Of a DNA stretch of 64,000 nucleotides, positions 38,724 through 46,372 are shown in pieces. The stretch's first letter is position 1. Each line of letters opens with the position of its first letter. The notes beneath the pieces were generated by a model. It was not told the origin of the DNA. It ran no database searches and saw nothing but the letters and a program-made list of their open reading frames with translations. The stretch comes from Pseudomonadota bacterium (GTDB lineage: Archaea > Thermoplasmatota > SW-10-69-26 > JACQPN01 > JAJPHT01): assembly GCA_021325135.1 (NCBI GenBank), contig JAJPHT010000015.1, positions 1 to 64,000 of the forward strand, given 5' to 3'. The position numbers and the translations under genes were made by a program.

Positions 38724-39167
38724 ATGCGGGAGATCGAGGCCTCGGGCGTGATCCGCGCGCCGCTGGATCGCGCGTGGGCGTGGTGGACCGACTTCGGCGA
38801 GGTGGGCGAGCTGTTCGTCATCGACCACGGCGTCTCGCGCACGCGGCGGCGCGTGATCGCGCGCGAGGGCGACGCGCTGGTGCTGGAGGAGCGCGGCGCG
38901 GGCCCCAAGCCCGGCATGCTCCTCGTGCGCCACCGCGTGACGATCCTCCCCGCGGAGCGCGCGCTGCGCGAGGAGGTCACGTTCCCCGCCCGCGTCGTGA
39001 CGCGCTGGGAGTTCCGCGAGGACCCGGAGGGCACGCGCGTCACGCGCCGCGTGGATCGCCGGGGGCTCGCGCGGCTGGCGCCGGCGGGGCTCTCCCGCCG
39101 GTGGGTCCAGCGCGACCTCGACGCCCACGTGGCGGCCGCGAACCGGGAGCTTACGCAGGCAGCGTGA
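38724..39167 (+). CDS. SRPBCC/polyketide-cyclase-like small protein
   Basis: This encodes 147 residues from ATG 38724; GTG 38706 would add six. The opening REIEASGVIRAPLDRAWAWWTDF is the classic start of START/SRPBCC ligand-binding proteins, followed by strands (RRVIAREGDALVLEER) and a long C-terminal helix (RRWVQRDLDAHVAAANRELT). The cavity would bind a small hydrophobic molecule; the identity is not known. It overlaps the convergent protease gene by 17 bp. Confidence 0.72.
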   Translation: MREIEASGVIRAPLDRAWAWWTDFGEVGELFVIDHGVSRTRRRVIAREGDALVLEERGAGPKPGMLLVRHRVTILPAERALREEVTFPARVVTRWEFREDPEGTRVTRRVDRRGLARLAPAGLSRRWVQRDLDAHVAAANRELTQAA

Positions 39168-40869
39168 CGATCCGCGCCCAGGTCTCCTCGCTCCCGTCGA
39201 AGCCCACGACGCGCAGCCTCGCCACGTAGATGCCGGGCCGCGCGTAGGCGTGGCTTACGGAGGAGCCGAAGGCGAGCCATCCGTCGCCGAAGTCCCAGAT
39301 GGCGAGCCCCTGCGCGCTCGTAGAGAACGTGCAGGCCATCCCGGCGCAGCGCACTCCCAGCCCGGTGGCCGGCGCGGAGGCGCCCTGGACGACGACCGAG
39401 GTCGTGGCGCTGGCCGTGGCGCCCTGGTCGTCGGTGACGGTGAGCTTGACGCCGTGCGTGCCGGCGCCCAGGAAGACCGTCGTCTGCGCGCCCTGCGCGA
39501 TGACCTGGCCGTTCTCGCTCCACGTCCACGACACGATGCGCCCGTCGGGGTCGCGCGAGGCCGTGCCGTCCAGCGCGACCGGCGCGCGGTCGAACCCGGC
39601 GGGGAGCGTGACCGCGAGGCGGGGCGCCACGACGGCGATGGGCGGCTGGTTCGTCGAGCCGCCCGGCGCGGGCGTCGGGGTCGGCGAGGGCGCGCCGCCC
39701 TGGCCCAGCGCCGCGTCGAGGCTTGCCTTGGCGTCGACGATGCCGTAGCCGAGCTGCTCCGTGCGGCCGCGGCCGCCGTCCTGCGCGTTCGCTTCGAGCA
39801 CGTCGCGCAGCTTCGCGTTGCTCATGGGCACGCGGCCCGCGACCAGCGCCGCGACGCCCGCGACGGCGGGCGTGGACATGCTGGTGCCGCTGAGCGTCTT
39901 GTACGCGTCGTCGGCCGCGTTCCACGTCGATAGCACCTGGTAGCCGGGCGCGGCGAGGGCGGCCTCGGGGCCCTGGCTGGAGAAGCTGCACAGCGAGCGC
40001 GAGGACGTCGTGCAGGTGACCGCCACGACCTGCGGGTACGCCGCCGGGTACTCCACGCAGTCCGTGCAGGGGCCGCTGTTGCCCGCGGCCGCGACGAGGA
40101 GGCTGCCCCGCGCCCAGGCGTAGGAGACCGCGGAGGCCAGGAGCGCCGATCCGGAGCCGCCCAGGCTCATGCTGATGACCGTGGCGTGGTGGTCGGCGCA
40201 CCAGCGGATGCCGCTGGCGATGTTGGAGTCGTAGCCGCTGCCGGTGGAGTCGATGGCCTTCACGGCGTAGAAGCCCGCCTGGGAGATGCCCGCGACCCCT
40301 TTGCCGTTGTTCATGGTCGCCGCCGCGATGCCCGCGACGTGCGTGCCGTGGCCGTTGTCGTCCCACGGGTCGCTGGTGCCGTGCACGAAGTCCCAGCCGC
40401 CCAGCCAGCGCGCGCCGGCAAGGTCCTCGTGCGTGGAGCGGACGCCCGTGTCCACGAAGCAGATCGTGGCGCCGGGGCCGCCCGACGCCTCGGGCCACGC
40501 CTCGGGCGCGCGGACCTGCTGCGGCGCGTACTGCTGGGACCAGAGCGGATCGGAGGGCGCGTCGCGGACCCACGTCTGGGACGCGTCGGCCTCCACCGAG
40601 AGCACGTTGGGATCGTCCTGCGTCGAGAGCAGGCCGACGGCGGAGGGCGCCACGACGGCGAAGCGCAGCGCGGGGTCGACGCGCACGACGTCGCCTCCGC
40701 GGAACGACGCGCCCGGCGCCAGCCCTTCGGGGAACGCCTTGAACGTCACCACCAGGGGGCTGGAGGGGGCGGTGGCCGCCGCGGCGGCGGGCTCCGCCGC
40801 GACGAGGGTCGCCAGCAGACCGATCGCGATGCAGGCCGTCAGGAGGGGGACGGGGGTGCGGGCCTTCAC
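39151..40869 (-). CDS. Secreted subtilisin-like serine protease (S8) with C-terminal PKD-like domains
   Basis: This encodes 572 residues. After the signal peptide (about 1-32) and a propeptide, the catalytic domain shows Asp140 (CFVDTGV), His174 (NGHGTHVAG), oxyanion Asn264 (AAGNSG) and Ser330 (GTSMSTPAVAG). A Pro/Thr linker near 400 leads to two PKD-like domains (about 415-490 and 500-570; FGDGWLAFGSSVSHAYARPG). It is an exported protease, possibly for surface-protein turnover or peptide feeding. It is divergent from purS. Confidence 0.93.
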   Translation of the reverse strand: MKARTPVPLLTACIAIGLLATLVAAEPAAAAATAPSSPLVVTFKAFPEGLAPGASFRGGDVVRVDPALRFAVVAPSAVGLLSTQDDPNVLSVEADASQTWVRDAPSDPLWSQQYAPQQVRAPEAWPEASGGPGATICFVDTGVRSTHEDLAGARWLGGWDFVHGTSDPWDDNGHGTHVAGIAAATMNNGKGVAGISQAGFYAVKAIDSTGSGYDSNIASGIRWCADHHATVISMSLGGSGSALLASAVSYAWARGSLLVAAAGNSGPCTDCVEYPAAYPQVVAVTCTTSSRSLCSFSSQGPEAALAAPGYQVLSTWNAADDAYKTLSGTSMSTPAVAGVAALVAGRVPMSNAKLRDVLEANAQDGGRGRTEQLGYGIVDAKASLDAALGQGGAPSPTPTPAPGGSTNQPPIAVVAPRLAVTLPAGFDRAPVALDGTASRDPDGRIVSWTWSENGQVIAQGAQTTVFLGAGTHGVKLTVTDDQGATASATTSVVVQGASAPATGLGVRCAGMACTFSTSAQGLAIWDFGDGWLAFGSSVSHAYARPGIYVARLRVVGFDGSEETWARIVTLPA

Positions 40870-41024
40870 GCCCGGGCATCCACCCTGGCGCCAAGACGGA
40901 GGGAGGGAGCGTCAGGTCCGCGCCCGCGACGCCGCGACGCGGCCGAAAGGAACGAGGGTCGGTCACTATTGGAAACCACCCGCCGAGGCTTGATGGGGCG
41001 CACCCGCCTTGGCCGCGCAGACAG

Positions 41025-41282
41025 GTGGTTCCCGTGTACCGAGCCGAAGTCCGCATCGAGCTGAAGCCTGGCGTGGCCGACCCCGAGGGAGCGAACACCA
41101 AGAAGGCGCTGGAGCTCCTGGGCTTCAAGGGCGTCAAGGCCGTGAAGTCCGTCCACGCGTTCAGCCTGGACGTGGACGCCGCCAGCGAGACCGAGGCCAA
41201 GGCGCAGGTCGAGGAGATGTGCAAGCGCCTCCTCGTGAACCCGGTCATCCACACGCCGCGCATCACCCTCCAGAAGGCGTGA
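41025..41282 (+). CDS. purS: FGAM synthase subunit PurS
   Basis: This encodes 85 residues from GTG 41025 (another GTG at 41034 is possible). YRAEVRIELKPGVADPEG and ALELLGFKGVKAVKSVHAFSL are the PurS pattern. PurS bridges PurL and PurQ in the complex converting FGAR to FGAM. It is followed at 3 bp by purL. Confidence 0.93.
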   Translation: MVPVYRAEVRIELKPGVADPEGANTKKALELLGFKGVKAVKSVHAFSLDVDAASETEAKAQVEEMCKRLLVNPVIHTPRITLQKA

Positions 41283-41285
41283 TCC

Positions 41286-43649
41286 ATGAGCGCGCTCACG
41301 AACCGCAGCAAGGTCGTCTTGGAGAGCCCGAAGGTCTACGCCATCGACCTCGCGGGCGCCAGCGACGCCGAGCTTCTGGAGATCAGCAAGACCATGGGCA
41401 TCGGCCTGGACGCCAGCGAGATGCGCGTCGTGCAGGAGCACTTCGCCAAGCTGGGCCGCGCGCCGCGCGACATCGAGCTGGAGGCCCTGGGCCAGGCGTG
41501 GAGCGAGCACTGCTGCTACAAGAGCAGCAAGCCCGTGCTCAAGCGCCACGTCTATGGCATCCACGAGGACCGCCTCGTCGCCCGCGAGGACGCGGGTGTG
41601 ATGCGCTTCGACGGCGAGTGGGACTACGTCGCCAAGATCGAGAGCCACAACCACCCCAGCGCCATCGAGCCCTACGGCGGCGCGGCCACCGGCATCGGCG
41701 GCGTCGTGCGCGACGTCGTGTGCATGGGCGCGCAGCCCATCGCCCTCATCGACCCCCTCTTCTTCGGGCCGCTGGACACGCCCTACGAGAAGCTCCCCCC
41801 GGGCACCAAGCACCCCAAGTACCTGGCGGGCGGCGTCGTGTCGGGCATCCGCGACTACGGCAACCGCATCGGCATCCCCACCGTCGCGGGCCTCATCCAC
41901 TTCCACCCCAAGTTCCTGACCAACTGCCTCGTCAACGTGGGCTGCATCGGGATCATGAAGCGCGAGAACCTCATCCACTCGCGCGTCGGCAACGTCGGCG
42001 ACCTCTACATCCTCCTGGGAGGGCGCACGGGCCGCGACGGCATCCACGGCGTGACCTTCGCCAGCGCGGACCTCGCCGAGGACGCCGAGGAGTCCAGCCG
42101 CAGCGCGGTGCAGCTTGGCGACCCCATCACCAAGGAGCCGCTCATCCACGCGTGCCTGGAGGCCAACGAGAGGAAGCTTCTCACCGGGTTCAAGGACCTG
42201 GGCGGCGGCGGCCTCTCGTGCGTGTGCGGCGAGATGGCGCTGGACGCGGGCGTCGGCGCCGAGATCCACCTCGACCAGGTCCACCTCAAGGCGCCCGACA
42301 TGAAGCCCTGGGAGATCTGGGTCAGCGAATCGCAGGAGCGCATGATGGTCACGGTCCTCCCCGAGAACGTGGAGAAGGTCCTCGCCATCGCCAGCAAGTG
42401 GGACGTCGAGGCGCGCGTCATCGGCACCGCGATCCCCCACAAGACGGTGCGCGTCATGTGGAAGGGCAGCGTCGTCTTCGAGATGGACAGCGAGTTCCTC
42501 TACGGCGGGCCCGTCTACAACCGCCCCATGGAGATCGTCGACGTGCAGGCCGCGACGACGAAGCGCCCCGCGCCGCGCGAGGACTACTCCAAGGCGCTTC
42601 TGGAGCTGCTGGGCCACGAGAACCTGGCCAGCCGCGAGAGCGTCATCCGCGTCTACGACCACGAGGTCCGCGCCCGCACCGTGCTGAAGCCCCTCCAGGG
42701 CAAGGTGGGCGTCGCGAGCCACGGCGACGCGGCGGTGCTCAAGCCCGTCGCGGACTCCTGGAAGGGCCTCGCCATCACCTGTGATATCAACCCGCACATG
42801 ACCGACGTGGACCCCTACTGGGGCACGCTCTCGGGCGTCGACGAGCTTGCGAGGAACCTCGCCTCGGTGGGCGCGCGGCTCGACAGCATCGCGGACAACC
42901 TCAACCTCCCCAACCCGCAGAAGCCGCTCCAGATGGGGCGCATCGAGATGGGCGCCAAGGCGCTGGGCGACGGCGCCCGCGCGCTGGGCACGCCCTTCAT
43001 CAGCGGCAACGTGAGCATGTACAACGAGTCGGCCTACACGCCGATCCCGGTGACGCCCAGCCTCCTGGGTGTGGGCATCGTGCAGGACATCCGCAAGTGC
43101 GTGACCACCGACCTCAAGCCCGAGGGCGGCCCCCTCTACCACGTGGGCGTCGTCAAGGACGAGATGGGCGGGAGCCACTGGTTCGCGCTCGCGGGCGGCG
43201 AGAGCACGGCGGTCCCGCGCGTCGACCTGCGCGAGACGAAGGCCTTCAGCGAGGCCGTCGTGTCCGCCATCGAGAAGGGGCTCGTCTCCGCGGCGCATGA
43301 TATCAGCATGGGCGGCCTCGCGGTCGCGCTGGCCGAGATGTGCATGGGCGGCGACGTGGGCGCCAGCGTGGACCTCTCCGCGCTGGGCGACCTCCCCACC
43401 GACGTGAAGCTCTTCAGCGAGTCCAACACGCGCTGGCTCGTCCAGGCGAAGGACGGCGCCGCGTTCGAGGCCCACATGGCCGCCGCGGGCGTGCCGGTCC
43501 AGCGCCTGGGCGGCGTCGGCGGCGACGCGATCCGCGTCAGCGACCGCGCGCCCCCCGCGTCCCGCGCGGGCTTCGTGGGCGTCCTGCACGTGCCCGTCGA
43601 GGCCGCGCGTGCCGAGTTCTCCACCGGCCTCAAGAGGAGGATGGCCTGA
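41286..43649 (+). CDS. purL: FGAM synthase large subunit PurL (small-type)
   Basis: This encodes 787 residues, the size of the PurS-dependent enzyme. Signatures include LGQAWSEHCCYKSSK, KIESHNHPSAIEPYGGAATG, GGVVSGIRDYGNRIGIPT and DLGGGGLSCVCGEMA. It catalyses the ATP-dependent amidotransfer step 4 of purine synthesis. It lies in a tight purS-purL-purQ operon with no gap before purQ. Confidence 0.96.
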   Translation: MSALTNRSKVVLESPKVYAIDLAGASDAELLEISKTMGIGLDASEMRVVQEHFAKLGRAPRDIELEALGQAWSEHCCYKSSKPVLKRHVYGIHEDRLVAREDAGVMRFDGEWDYVAKIESHNHPSAIEPYGGAATGIGGVVRDVVCMGAQPIALIDPLFFGPLDTPYEKLPPGTKHPKYLAGGVVSGIRDYGNRIGIPTVAGLIHFHPKFLTNCLVNVGCIGIMKRENLIHSRVGNVGDLYILLGGRTGRDGIHGVTFASADLAEDAEESSRSAVQLGDPITKEPLIHACLEANERKLLTGFKDLGGGGLSCVCGEMALDAGVGAEIHLDQVHLKAPDMKPWEIWVSESQERMMVTVLPENVEKVLAIASKWDVEARVIGTAIPHKTVRVMWKGSVVFEMDSEFLYGGPVYNRPMEIVDVQAATTKRPAPREDYSKALLELLGHENLASRESVIRVYDHEVRARTVLKPLQGKVGVASHGDAAVLKPVADSWKGLAITCDINPHMTDVDPYWGTLSGVDELARNLASVGARLDSIADNLNLPNPQKPLQMGRIEMGAKALGDGARALGTPFISGNVSMYNESAYTPIPVTPSLLGVGIVQDIRKCVTTDLKPEGGPLYHVGVVKDEMGGSHWFALAGGESTAVPRVDLRETKAFSEAVVSAIEKGLVSAAHDISMGGLAVALAEMCMGGDVGASVDLSALGDLPTDVKLFSESNTRWLVQAKDGAAFEAHMAAAGVPVQRLGGVGGDAIRVSDRAPPASRAGFVGVLHVPVEAARAEFSTGLKRRMA

Positions 43650-44495
43650 ATGGTCTACCGAAAGGACATCAAAGTGGCCGTGCTCCGCATCGAGGGCACC
43701 AACAACGAGCAGGAGATGTGGGACAACTTCCACGCCATGGGCGCGCAGCCTGAGCTCGTGCACCTCAACCAGCTCGTCAAGAAGGACCTGCCCAAGGAGG
43801 AGAGGCGCAGCCTCGCGGACTACCACGTCCTCATGCTGCCCGGCGGCTTCAGCGCGGGCGACTACATCCGCGCCGGAGCGATCTACGCCGCGCGCATGAA
43901 GGCGGCGATCCCCAAGGAGATCGAGCAGTTCGTCGCCGCCGAGAAGCCCATCGGAGGCATGTGCAACGGCTTCCAGGTCCTCGTGGAGCTTGGCCTCCTG
44001 CCGGGCAAGGGCGCGGTCCTCCCCGACCAGCCCATGGCCGTGCTCAACCGCAACGACAGCGCGCTCTTCGAGTGCCGCCCCACGCTGCTGAAGCACGAGA
44101 GCCGCGGCAAGTGCGTGTTCACGCGGAGCATCCCCCGCGGCGAGGTGCGTCTCATCCCCAGCGCGCACGCCGAGGGGAAGTTCATGCTGGAGGCCTCCGA
44201 GCGCGAGCGCGTCCTGCGCGAGCTTGCCGAGCGCGACCAGGTCGTGTTCACCTACGCGGGCCCCGACGGCGGCCCGGCGGCCTACCCGTGGAGCCCCTCG
44301 GGCTCGACGGCGGGCATCGCGGGCGTCTGCAACGACATGGGCACGGTGTTCGGCATGATGCCGCACCCCGAGCGCGTGTTCCACCGCTGGCAGCACCCCG
44401 ACTGGACGCGCGACGCGCGGCACAAGCCCGACGGGCCCGGCGACGGGCGCGCCGTCTTCGAGAGCGTGCTGGCCTACGTGGAGAAGCGGTTCTAA
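43650..44495 (+). CDS. purQ: FGAM synthase glutaminase subunit PurQ
   Basis: This encodes 281 residues, longer than many bacterial PurQ proteins. It is a class I glutamine amidotransferase with the nucleophile Cys in GGMCNGFQ and the His/Glu pair in MMPHPER. It supplies ammonia to PurL. The ATG follows directly after the purL stop. A MITE-like element begins right after its own stop codon. Confidence 0.95.
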   Translation: MVYRKDIKVAVLRIEGTNNEQEMWDNFHAMGAQPELVHLNQLVKKDLPKEERRSLADYHVLMLPGGFSAGDYIRAGAIYAARMKAAIPKEIEQFVAAEKPIGGMCNGFQVLVELGLLPGKGAVLPDQPMAVLNRNDSALFECRPTLLKHESRGKCVFTRSIPRGEVRLIPSAHAEGKFMLEASERERVLRELAERDQVVFTYAGPDGGPAAYPWSPSGSTAGIAGVCNDMGTVFGMMPHPERVFHRWQHPDWTRDARHKPDGPGDGRAVFESVLAYVEKRF

Positions 44496-44498
44496 AGC

Positions 44499-44690
44499 GG
44501 GGGGTTCGGGGGGCGCAGCCCCCGGAGGCCAGCGTCGTTCGGCCGCGCCGCAGCGCGGCTACCCGAGGGGGTTTCAGGGGGCGAAGCCCCCTGACGTGAA
44601 AGGACCGTTCCAACAGACGACGAAAACGTCAGGGGGGCGAGCCCCCCTGAAACCCCCCTCTTGGCGGCGCTGCGGCGCCGCCGAACGACG
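44499..44690. repeat. MITE-like compound palindromic element, copy B (most complete)
   Basis: The full unit spans 44533-44690 (158 bp). Its ends are inverted: left CGTCGTTCGGCCGCGCCGCA (from 44533) against the reverse complement of the right end TGCGGCGCCGCCGAACGACG (to 44690). Inside are two nested palindromic arms, one with GGGGGCGAAGCCCCCTGACG and the other with CGTCAGGGGGGCGAGCCCCC. An extra partial arm precedes it (44499-44525). No protein is encoded. It starts 4 bp after the purQ stop codon. Confidence 0.87.
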
Positions 44691-44766
44691 AGGAAATGGA
44701 GATTGTGCAGCCGCTTCTAGCCGTGTTCCACAAAGGGCGCGTAGCGGGCGCGCCGAGCCCCTGGCC

Positions 44767-44958
44767 ATGCCTGAGCGCCGCGACCAGGACGAGGTCCTCC
44801 GGAAGAAAGGCAACGTGACCAAGAGCGACCGCGGCCTCCAGGTGTGGGGCGACGAGGCCGAAGGGGACCCTGGCCAGGCGGGCACGGGCTCCGAGGGCAC
44901 CGCGTCCCGCGCCGCGCGCATCACCCGCGGCCAGCGCGAGTCGCAGGAACGCGCCTGA
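44767..44958 (+). CDS. Small hydrophilic hypothetical protein
   Basis: This encodes 63 residues, starting MPERRDQDEVLRKKGNVTKS and ending RGQRESQERA. It is highly charged, with Gly/Ser/Glu in the middle, and probably disordered. Nothing identifies a function. The frame is open further upstream into the repeat element, but that part is not protein-like. Confidence 0.45.
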   Translation: MPERRDQDEVLRKKGNVTKSDRGLQVWGDEAEGDPGQAGTGSEGTASRAARITRGQRESQERA

Positions 44959-45034
44959 CCTCGCAGGCGCAAGGCTGCACGGGGCGGCGCCTCAAGACCC
45001 GCCCCGTGGGTGGCGCGCGCGGAGGCACTCCCCC

Positions 45035-45499
45035 ATGCGATCCGCGCTCCTTCTCACGCTTCTCCTCACGACCGCCGCCATCGGCTTCGTCCCCGCCGCC
45101 AGCGCGGGGTGGACCGTCGTCTGCGCGCCCAAGCTGGACTGCGTCGCGGGCGTCTGCGTCTCGGGCTGCGGCAGCGATGCCCTCGTCTGCTTCGCCGTGG
45201 GCAACACCGCGCCCCCCGCCTGCATCTTGAACCCGTGCCCGCCCCAGCGCTGCTATCCCGAGCCGCGCTTCTCCGGCGTCCACGTCTACCGCGAGGTCTT
45301 CCCCGGGTGCGCCACCACGTCGCTGCCCCTCGTGGGAGCGCGCGCCAGCGCCGACGCCGCGGGCCAGCACGCCGACGCCCTCTTCCTCACCGCGCTCGTC
45401 GTGTGCGGCACCATCGTCGGCCTGGACGTGACGCCCGGCGCGCTCGACCCCACGGCCACGCCGCAGGCCCAGGTCCAGCCGATCCTGGTCCTGCTTTGA
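45035..45499 (+). CDS. Secreted Cys-rich protein
   Basis: This encodes 154 residues with a signal peptide (about 1-24). Nine or so cysteines are concentrated in the first 90 residues of the mature part (VCAPKLDCVAGVCVSGCG, then NPCPPQRCYPEP), suggesting a disulfide-rich domain, followed by an Ala/Val-rich part without Cys clusters. The family is not recognised. The gap to the winged-helix/FHA gene is 45 bp, on the same strand. Confidence 0.62.
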   Translation: MRSALLLTLLLTTAAIGFVPAASAGWTVVCAPKLDCVAGVCVSGCGSDALVCFAVGNTAPPACILNPCPPQRCYPEPRFSGVHVYREVFPGCATTSLPLVGARASADAAGQHADALFLTALVVCGTIVGLDVTPGALDPTATPQAQVQPILVLL

Positions 45500-45544
45500 G
45501 CGGGTCACGAAAGGGTTCTTGCCGGGCGGATCGCTCCTCGCCGC

Positions 45545-46231
45545 GTGGAGCCGATCCGCCCCGCGGATGAGCCCCTGGGCCTCGCCTTGGGCGCGCTCTC
45601 CAGCCCGACGCGCCTCGCGATCCTGCGCAGCCTCCGCACGCCGCGCACGCTGCGCGAGATCGAGATCGGCGCCGAGGAGGACGGCCGCCCCATCACGCGC
45701 CAGGCCGTGCGCCGCCACCTCGATACGCTCGTGGAGGCGGGCCTCGTCACGACCCGCGAGGCCGGCAGGGACTACGGCGACACCACCGAGTTCATCCTCA
45801 ACCACGCCCGCGTCTACGGCATCGCCGAGGACGTCCGCCAGATGGCGCGCCTGCGCCCCGCGGTCGACCCGGGCGGCCACACCGTCGTCGCGGGCAACGC
45901 CTCGCCCACGCGCCCCCGCGGGCCGGTGCTCATCCTCGTGAAGGGCGCGGACGACGGCGCCGCGTTCCCCCTCGACCCCTCCGCGGGCGAGCGCGAGTGG
46001 ATCGTGGGCCGCCGGCGCGGCGTCGGCGTGTGCCTCGACTTCGACGCCACCGTCAGCTCCGAGAACGCGCGCATCACGTGGCGCGACGGCGCGCACTGGA
46101 TCGAGGACGTCCAGGGGAGCCGCAACGGCACGCTCCTCAACCTGCGCCTCCTCGTGGCCGGCGAGCCCGCGCGCCTGGAGCACGGCGACCTCGTGGGCGT
46201 CGGCCGCAGCGCGCTCCTCTACTGGCGCTGA
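45545..46231 (+). CDS. Winged-helix/FHA fusion regulator
   Basis: This encodes 228 residues from GTG 45545. The N-terminal 85 residues are an ArsR-like winged helix (LGALSSPTRLAILRSL, then ITRQAVRRHLDTLVEAGLV). After a linker, residues 125-228 form an FHA domain: IVGRR, then SSENARITW, then SRNGTLLN and GDLVGVGRS, keeping the Arg, Ser and Asn-Gly used to bind phosphothreonine. The fusion would let a phosphorylated partner control DNA binding. The membrane Ser/Thr kinase gene converges on it from the other side of a repeat copy, an obvious candidate partner. Confidence 0.85.
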   Translation: MEPIRPADEPLGLALGALSSPTRLAILRSLRTPRTLREIEIGAEEDGRPITRQAVRRHLDTLVEAGLVTTREAGRDYGDTTEFILNHARVYGIAEDVRQMARLRPAVDPGGHTVVAGNASPTRPRGPVLILVKGADDGAAFPLDPSAGEREWIVGRRRGVGVCLDFDATVSSENARITWRDGAHWIEDVQGSRNGTLLNLRLLVAGEPARLEHGDLVGVGRSALLYWR

Positions 46232-46240
46232 GCGGTGGGC

Positions 46241-46372
46241 GTTCGGCGGCGCCGCAGCGCCGCCAAACGCGGGGGTTTCAGGGGGCGCAGCCCCCTGACG
46301 TGAAATCCCGTTCCAGCAGACGACTGAAACGTCAGGGGGGCGAGCCCCCCTGAAACCCCCCACTTAGGGCGC
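46241..46372. repeat. MITE-like compound palindromic element, copy C
   Basis: The left terminal palindrome GTTCGGCGGCGCCGCAGCGC is present, followed by the core arms (GGGGGCGCAGCCCCCTGACG and CGTCAGGGGGGCGAGCCCCC). The right terminal palindrome is missing; coding sequence of the kinase begins instead. It lies between the winged-helix/FHA stop (46231) and the kinase gene, and the kinase stop codon (46332-46334) is inside the repeat. Confidence 0.86.

Noticed and set aside
40866..44423. Open frame of over 1100 codons antisense to purS-purL-purQ
   Set aside because: It is the mirror of highly conserved purine genes and shows only His/Arg/Glu/Val-rich low-complexity sequence.
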